Assembly: GCA_910588015.1 (NCBI GenBank)
Contig: CAJUOK010000008.1
Coordinates: 1-64,000 of the forward strand
Origin: an uncultured Christensenellaceae bacterium
Lineage (GTDB): Bacteria > Bacillota > Clostridia > Christensenellales > UBA3700
DNA: 64,000 bases
Direction of reading: 5' to 3'
Shown piece after piece: positions 59,410-64,000 of this stretch. Both the position numbers and the translations under genes were made by a program. The notes below the pieces were generated by a model. That model saw only the letters and a list, made by a program, of their open reading frames with translations, made no database searches and was not told where the DNA came from. Position 1 is the first letter of the stretch, and every line of letters begins with the position of its first letter.

Positions 59410-60450
59410 ATGAGTATTGATTATGACGTAATCGTTGTCGGGGCAGGACCGACGGGCGCGACTTGCGCAAAAATTTTGGCGGAAAGAGGTCTTTGCGTTT
59501 TGGTTGTTGAAAAAGACAAATTGCCGAGATATAAATCTTGTTCGGGTATGATAATAGCAAAGACGTCAGCATTGGTCAAACAGTATTTCGGTTGCGAGAT
59601 ACCGGACAGCGCGAAATGCACGCCGTTTGATAATTTCGGTATGGTATTCGTCAACGACGAGGGATTGGAGTATAAATTTGAACAGCGAGGTTTCAACGTG
59701 TGGCGAAGCAAGTTTGACAACTTTCTATCGGATAAGGCAAAAGAAAGCGGAGCGCAGATAATCGACGGAGTGAGCGCGATTTCTTGCGTAGATAGCGGAG
59801 ATAGCGTCGAAGTGTTTTTTTCGGATAAAAGCATAGGAAGTAAGAGAGCTAAATATCTTATAGATTGCGAAGGCGCGTTGGGAGCGCTTAAACGGAGTAT
59901 TACCAATTGCGACAAGGATTATATCATAACCTATCAGGCGTTTTACGAGGGAGAAATAAATCTCGACCCACACTATTTTTACGCATATCTTCAACGGGAA
60001 TTCTCTCAATACGACGCTTGGTTCAACGTGAAGGACGGTATGCTCGTGCTTGGAGTAGCGGTGGAAGATATAAATCAAATAAAGCATTACAACGATAAAT
60101 TCATAAGCTATATGCAACAAAATCACGGTTTAAAGATTGACAAAAAAGTCAAAGAAGAAAAGTGGATTATGCCGCGAATACGACGCGATTTCAAAATCGA
60201 CTACGGCGTTGGACGGATTTTGTTTGCAGGAGAAGTTGCAGGTTTTCTCAATCCTATGGGCGAGGGTATATCTTGCGGAATGGAGAGCGGATATTTGGCG
60301 GCTTGCGCGGTTGCGGATAATTTTGAAAGTTGCAAAGACGTGTTGGCGGCATATCGTCAAAGCTGTGGGGATTTACATTCGTATATGCAAAGACAGTGGC
60401 ATCTTACGGCGTTGATGTCAAGTAAGTTTCAACATATGAAAATGCGGTAA
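59410..60450 (+). CDS. FAD-dependent oxidoreductase (geranylgeranyl-reductase-like)
   Basis: A 346-residue flavoprotein of the PHBH/geranylgeranyl-reductase type. The FAD-binding Rossmann motif is VIVVGAGPTGATCAKILAER near the N terminus, the second FAD motif is GRILFAGEVAGFLNPMGEGI (GD-like: G-E-V-A-G) and LPRYKSCSG matches the family's PRxKxCGG stretch. Likely roles are reduction of polyprenyl or lipid double bonds, or halogenase-like chemistry; neither can be chosen from sequence. No ribosome site; the promoter spacing predicts a leaderless mRNA. It is divergent from the GNAT gene. Confidence 0.85.
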   Translation: MSIDYDVIVVGAGPTGATCAKILAERGLCVLVVEKDKLPRYKSCSGMIIAKTSALVKQYFGCEIPDSAKCTPFDNFGMVFVNDEGLEYKFEQRGFNVWRSKFDNFLSDKAKESGAQIIDGVSAISCVDSGDSVEVFFSDKSIGSKRAKYLIDCEGALGALKRSITNCDKDYIITYQAFYEGEINLDPHYFYAYLQREFSQYDAWFNVKDGMLVLGVAVEDINQIKHYNDKFISYMQQNHGLKIDKKVKEEKWIMPRIRRDFKIDYGVGRILFAGEVAGFLNPMGEGISCGMESGYLAACAVADNFESCKDVLAAYRQSCGDLHSYMQRQWHLTALMSSKFQHMKMR

Positions 60451-60507
60451 AACCGACTCGTCGGATTTGCATCGTCGGAGCCGGTTTCACTGTATTAGGT
60501 ATGTATA

Positions 60508-61386
60508 TTAGAAAAAGTCGTTTTTAGTTGTGTCTCGGCTATCGTCATAGCCATTGTCGACGTCGCCGTATTTATTGCAGTTTATCGGAGGCGGGCATAT
60601 TACTTTGTTAAAAGTCTCAATTGCCGCGTTGCGATATTCTTTATAATGTTTTGCGTAATATATTATTATCGACGTCAGCGCAGCGAAGGCAATAACGCCT
60701 CCTATGATAGAAAGCCACCATACGTTGTTTATAATACAGCCGGCTAGAACCAACGCAATTCCTACAGTCATAGGGATAAGCAAATACATAATTTTTTCAT
60801 ATTGCTTTTTCAAGTTATCGCTTACGTATTGATTTTCTTCGGCGTCTAATCCTAGTTTAAAGCCGTCGATATAGTGTCTGGCTTTTCGTAAATCAGAGCA
60901 TTTAAGACAGTATGCAGTTCCTTGACATTCCAATATCACTTTGCCCCAAAGTCTGCACATATCGTAACTGTCCGGCGTGTTAGCGATTTTGTTTTGAGCC
61001 AATAGTTTATTGTATATCAAAGACGCAAACTTATAATTGTCAAGCTCGTCCGCAAGTAATTCGAGATAATGTTCTTTGCTTGCTTTTATATACATTTTTT
61101 TGCCTATAAATATCAAATTAGGCGACTGCTTAAATTTGATATGAGTTGTTACTATATAAATAACGATTGCGGCAAAGAGCGTCAAACTTATTAAACTCGC
61201 CGTAAACAATCCCGAGCTTCGTTCATTTGCGTTTACTGAGATAAGCAAGAAAACCATACCAAAACCAAACGTATATATCAACAAAGTTGTAAAAACTCTG
61301 CCAAGATTCAGCATTGTTGACGTGACGTTTGCTGCATTGGTCTTGTTGCACATTAATTGCATATCTTTTTTATCTATCGTCTTCAT
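60508..61386 (-). CDS. Membrane protein of unknown function
   Basis: A 292-residue protein with four transmembrane segments in two pairs (VFTTLLIYTFGFGMVFLLIS; ASLISLTLFAAIVIYIVTTH; IMYLLIPMTVGIALVLAGCI; WLSIIGGVIAFAALTSIIIY) flanking a central cytosolic domain of about 110 residues rich in Tyr, Asp and Cys (LLADELDNYKFASLIYNKLL, resembling a helical repeat). It starts at ATG after GAGGG. The palindrome TATGTAG-ATT-TTACATA (61478-61494) lies about 90 nt upstream. No family is recognised. Confidence 0.7.
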   Translation of the reverse strand: MKTIDKKDMQLMCNKTNAANVTSTMLNLGRVFTTLLIYTFGFGMVFLLISVNANERSSGLFTASLISLTLFAAIVIYIVTTHIKFKQSPNLIFIGKKMYIKASKEHYLELLADELDNYKFASLIYNKLLAQNKIANTPDSYDMCRLWGKVILECQGTAYCLKCSDLRKARHYIDGFKLGLDAEENQYVSDNLKKQYEKIMYLLIPMTVGIALVLAGCIINNVWWLSIIGGVIAFAALTSIIIYYAKHYKEYRNAAIETFNKVICPPPINCNKYGDVDNGYDDSRDTTKNDFF

Positions 61387-61477
61387 TTTTCCGCCCTCTC
61401 GATATTTATTACATCTATATTATATTTCTTTGTGTCATCTCCAATCAATATGATTTTCGGTAATGTTTTGCAGATAA

Positions 61478-61494
61478 TATGTAGATTTTACATA
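61478..61494. promoter_or_regulatory. Second copy of the TATGTAG palindrome
   Basis: TATGTAG-ATT-TTACATA, one base from the perfect site at 21552-21570, and likewise followed by AAAT. It is a candidate operator for the membrane protein gene at 61386. Confidence 0.5.
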
Positions 61495-61587
61495 AATTAC
61501 AATACGGCTGATTTACCGTTAGGAAAAGCGTAATTAAAGTTGCGGCTAAAGACAGGGGAGCGATAATATTTTGGATATAAATAAAGA

Positions 61588-61616
61588 CGGCGTACCTTAT
61601 TTAATAAAGTACGCCG
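61588..61616 (-). terminator. Terminator after typA
   Basis: CGGCGTAC (61588-61595) pairs with GTACGCCG (61609-61616), with extra AT pairs inside. It lies just downstream of the typA stop on the minus strand. Confidence 0.75.
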
Positions 61617-61638
61617 AAATAAATTGTCAAAAACTCTA

Positions 61639-63462
61639 TCAAAGATTCTTTTTTAGTTTTGCCTCGTGTTTGAGTCTTAAATCTTTTGACAGTATTGTCT
61701 TTCTCAGTCTTATGCTTTTAGGCGTTACTTCAACGAGTTCGTCGTCGGCAATAAACTCCAAGCACTGTTCAAGAGACATTACAGTAGGAGTGATGAGCTT
61801 CAAAGCTTCTTCGCTTCCGCTTGCGCGGTTGTTGGTGAGTTGCTTTTTCTTGCAGACGTTGACAACCATATCTTCCTCGCGGGAATTGACTCCGACTATC
61901 ATACCTTCGTATACGTTGACGCCTGCGCCGATAAACAGGTTGCCTCTTTCTTGAGCGTTGAAAAGACCGTATGAAGTCGTTGCGCCGTCTTCCCAAGCGA
62001 CAAGCGAACCGCGGTTGCGCTCTTGCACTTCGCCCTTATAAGGCTCGTATCCTTTGAGAACGTGGTGCATTACGCCGAAGCCTCTGGTGTCGGTCAGCAT
62101 TTCGCTGCGATAACCTATAAGACAGCGAGAGGGGATATCAAATTCTAGTTTTGTGCCGCCTCTTTCGTCTGGCGTCATATTCTTTAGGTCGCCTTTTCTT
62201 GCGCCGATTTTATTCATTACCGCGCCGACGTATTCTTCGGGTACGTCGACAATAAGTTCTTCCATAGGTTCGCAAAGCACTCCGTCTATGGTTTTGAATA
62301 TTACCTTAGGACGGGATACCGAGAATTCATAGCCCTCTCTGCGCATTGTTTCTATTAATATGGACAAATGCAGTTCGCCTCTGCCGAATACCTTGAAGCT
62401 GTCTGCCGAATCTGTCTCTTCGACGCGCATAGAGACGTTGGTCTCAACCTCTTTGAAAAGTCTTGCGCGCAAATGACGGGAAGTGACGTATTTTCCTTCT
62501 TTGCCGGCAAAAGGAGAATTGTTGACCATAAAGAGCATTGACAAAGTCGGCTCGTCAATCTTGACGAAAGGCAGAGCTTCTATTTTGTCAACGTCGCATA
62601 TTGTTTCGCCAATATTGAGGTTGTCCACGCCGCTTATAGCGACAATGTCGCCCACGCTTCCGCTTGCGCATTCGACTCTTCTCAAGCCTTCGAATTGATA
62701 TAACTTGGATATCTTCGCTTGATGACGCGTGCCGTCGGTGTGGCATATTATTGCTTGCTGACCGCTAGTTATTTTGCCTCTTGCAATTCTTCCTATGCCG
62801 ATTCTGCCTACGTATTCGTCATAATCTATGTTGCATATAATTGCCTGCAAACCGTCTTCGACGTCGCCTTCGGGGCAGGGTATTTGCTCTATTATTGTAT
62901 CGAGAAGGGGAGTCATATCCTTGCCGACTTCGCCTATTTTGAGACTTGCCCAGCCTTGTTTTGCGCTTGCCATAACGGTGACAAAATCGAGTTGGTCATC
63001 GTTTGCTCCGAGTTCTATAAACAAATCTATCAGTTGGTCTATCACTTGATTGGGGTCTCCGCCTCTGTCGACTTTGTTTATTACGACGACGGCTTTTTTG
63101 TTGAGCCCCAGCGCTTTTTTAAGCACGTAACGCGTCTGCGGCATACAGCCTTCGACAGCGTCCACAAGCAACAGCACGCCGTCTACCATTGACAGTATGC
63201 GTTCTACCTCGCCGCCGAAGTCGGCGTGCCCGGGGGTGTCGATAATATTGATTTTTACGCCTTTGTAGTGAACCGCAGTGTTTTTTGCAAGTATCGTTAT
63301 GCCTCTTTCTCTTTCAATATCGCCGTTGTCCATAACTCTGTCCACAACGGCTTCGTTGGTGCGAAAAACACCGTTTTGTCGGAGAAGTTGGTCGACCATA
63401 GTCGTTTTGCCGTGGTCGACGTGAGCGATTATCGCAATGTTTCTCAAATCTTGTCTTTTCAT
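61639..63462 (-). CDS. typA: Ribosome-associated GTPase TypA/BipA
   Basis: Translational GTPase that binds 70S ribosomes, needed for ribosome assembly and growth under stress such as cold. It has 607 residues, the family length. The P-loop is AHVDHGKTT (residues 13-21), G3 DTPGHADFGGEVER and G4 NKVDRGG. The EF-G-like domain III and V are recognisable (SMRVEETDSADSFKVFGRGE, then LHLSILIETMRREGYE), as is the TypA-specific C-terminal domain with GYRSEMLTDTRGFGVMHHVL. A weak AAGG ribosome site precedes ATG. It is monocistronic. Confidence 0.96.
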   Translation of the reverse strand: MKRQDLRNIAIIAHVDHGKTTMVDQLLRQNGVFRTNEAVVDRVMDNGDIERERGITILAKNTAVHYKGVKINIIDTPGHADFGGEVERILSMVDGVLLLVDAVEGCMPQTRYVLKKALGLNKKAVVVINKVDRGGDPNQVIDQLIDLFIELGANDDQLDFVTVMASAKQGWASLKIGEVGKDMTPLLDTIIEQIPCPEGDVEDGLQAIICNIDYDEYVGRIGIGRIARGKITSGQQAIICHTDGTRHQAKISKLYQFEGLRRVECASGSVGDIVAISGVDNLNIGETICDVDKIEALPFVKIDEPTLSMLFMVNNSPFAGKEGKYVTSRHLRARLFKEVETNVSMRVEETDSADSFKVFGRGELHLSILIETMRREGYEFSVSRPKVIFKTIDGVLCEPMEELIVDVPEEYVGAVMNKIGARKGDLKNMTPDERGGTKLEFDIPSRCLIGYRSEMLTDTRGFGVMHHVLKGYEPYKGEVQERNRGSLVAWEDGATTSYGLFNAQERGNLFIGAGVNVYEGMIVGVNSREEDMVVNVCKKKQLTNNRASGSEEALKLITPTVMSLEQCLEFIADDELVEVTPKSIRLRKTILSKDLRLKHEAKLKKNL

Positions 63463-63565
63463 ATTATATACCTTAAAATTTATTTCTAATTTATTTAAGT
63501 AGCGTTGCCGTCTACTCGTTTGTTTGCATTAAATTCTGGCGTTAATTCAGCTCAATGAATAATAT

Positions 63566-64000
63566 TCAACGCAATTCCACAGTCTTTGCCAAAACTTTTC
63601 CGTTGACCACGCTCATATAGCAGTAGGTCTTTGCGTACGTCAGCGAACCGGGGTTTATCAACTTAAGATTGCCGTATTGAGTTATGGAAGGTCTGTGCAC
63701 GTGTCCGAAAAGACAGCAATCAACTCCCAATTCCAATCCTCTCATTTGCAAATCAATATCTGATGACTTAACTCTGTAATTATGTCCGTGTGCGAGGAAA
63801 AACTTAACGCCTTCTACCTCGACGACCTCTTCTTGGTTTGTCGACATACCGTCGGCATTGCCGTAGACGTATTTAAGCTTGTCGGGGTATGCGGCTTTTA
63901 ATTTGGCTATTTCTTTTGCGCCGTCGCCGAGATGAAAAATATAATCGGCATTGTCAAAAGCTTCCCATAGAATTTCGTTGTCAGGTAAGCGATTGTGCGT
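63566..64000 (-). CDS. YfcE/MJ0936-type phosphodiesterase (partial, runs off the edge)
   Basis: The C-terminal 144 residues of a small metallophosphoesterase; the 5' end lies beyond the right edge. Visible motifs are NADYIFHLGDG (GD metal motif), YGNAD (GNxD), FFLAHGHNYRV (GH) and LFGHVHRPSI (GHTH-like), the ordered metal-ligand motifs of the YfcE family. The N-terminal SDTHG motif is cut off, but THNRLPDNE right at the edge fits just after it. It is likely a phosphodiesterase with an unknown natural substrate. Confidence 0.9.
   Translation of the reverse strand, partial: THNRLPDNEILWEAFDNADYIFHLGDGAKEIAKLKAAYPDKLKYVYGNADGMSTNQEEVVEVEGVKFFLAHGHNYRVKSSDIDLQMRGLELGVDCCLFGHVHRPSITQYGNLKLINPGSLTYAKTYCYMSVVNGKVLAKTVELR

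Overview
The window looks like the chromosome of an anaerobic, fermentative, low-G+C Bacillota (Clostridia-type) bacterium, probably gut-associated; the lineage is inferred from gene content. The supporting genes are pyruvate formate-lyase with its activase, bifunctional AdhE behind Rex-type operators, FeoAB, a PerR/Fur-type regulator next to a reverse rubrerythrin, DnaD/DnaC-type primosome genes, LuxS, GH2 and GH123-like glycosidases and a GPH sugar symporter. Native genes favour GGC, GAC and AAC codons, which makes one much more AT-rich island (about 52.1-55.1 kb) stand out.

Layout. 0-5 kb: end of an unknown gene, palindromic repeats, an AraC regulator, a class I lysyl-tRNA synthetase with an added C-terminal tRNA-binding domain, and a membrane-anchored protein that seems to start at ATT. 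5-11 kb: pflB-pflA and adhE (mixed-acid/ethanol fermentation). 11-16 kb: DnaD-like and DnaC-like replication genes, divergent from a two-gene ABC exporter. 16-21 kb: feoA-feoB-Cys-rich protein, then perR-like and reverse rubrerythrin (iron and oxidative stress). 21-28 kb: Ca2+/cation exchanger, rplM-rpsI, proS and small membrane or ligand-binding genes. 28-36 kb: YhhN family, an XRE membrane regulator, GPH symporter with an alkaline-phosphatase-like enzyme, luxS, then a WYL-regulator cassette (ClbS/DfsB-like, DJ-1-like, GyrI-like) that could detoxify cyclopropane or other electrophilic warheads. 36-50 kb: tandem-XRE regulator with its target gene, a decayed MarR gene, an aldehyde dehydrogenase, two glycosidases, a CPA2 antiporter, a transglutaminase-like lipoprotein and an AlkD-like glycosylase.

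50.6-57 kb is a mobile-element hot spot. Six tRNA genes (Gly, Arg, His, Gln, Gln, Lys) are followed by a broken tyrosine integrase, an AT-rich cargo of two overlapping ATP-grasp ligases plus a membrane protein, three more tRNA genes (Leu, Gly, Lys) and a second broken, related integrase. 57-64 kb: two lipoproteins, a GNAT acetyltransferase, an FAD oxidoreductase, a membrane protein, typA and the 3' part of a YfcE-type phosphodiesterase.

Two genome-wide features appear. First, at least six monocistronic genes have a -35/-10 promoter placed so that transcription should start on the A of the ATG (17-nt spacer, 6 nt between -10 and ATG, no Shine-Dalgarno), which predicts frequent leaderless mRNAs. 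Second, a family of palindromic intergenic repeats is scattered through gene-free gaps. No CRISPR array, rRNA or confident riboswitch was seen.
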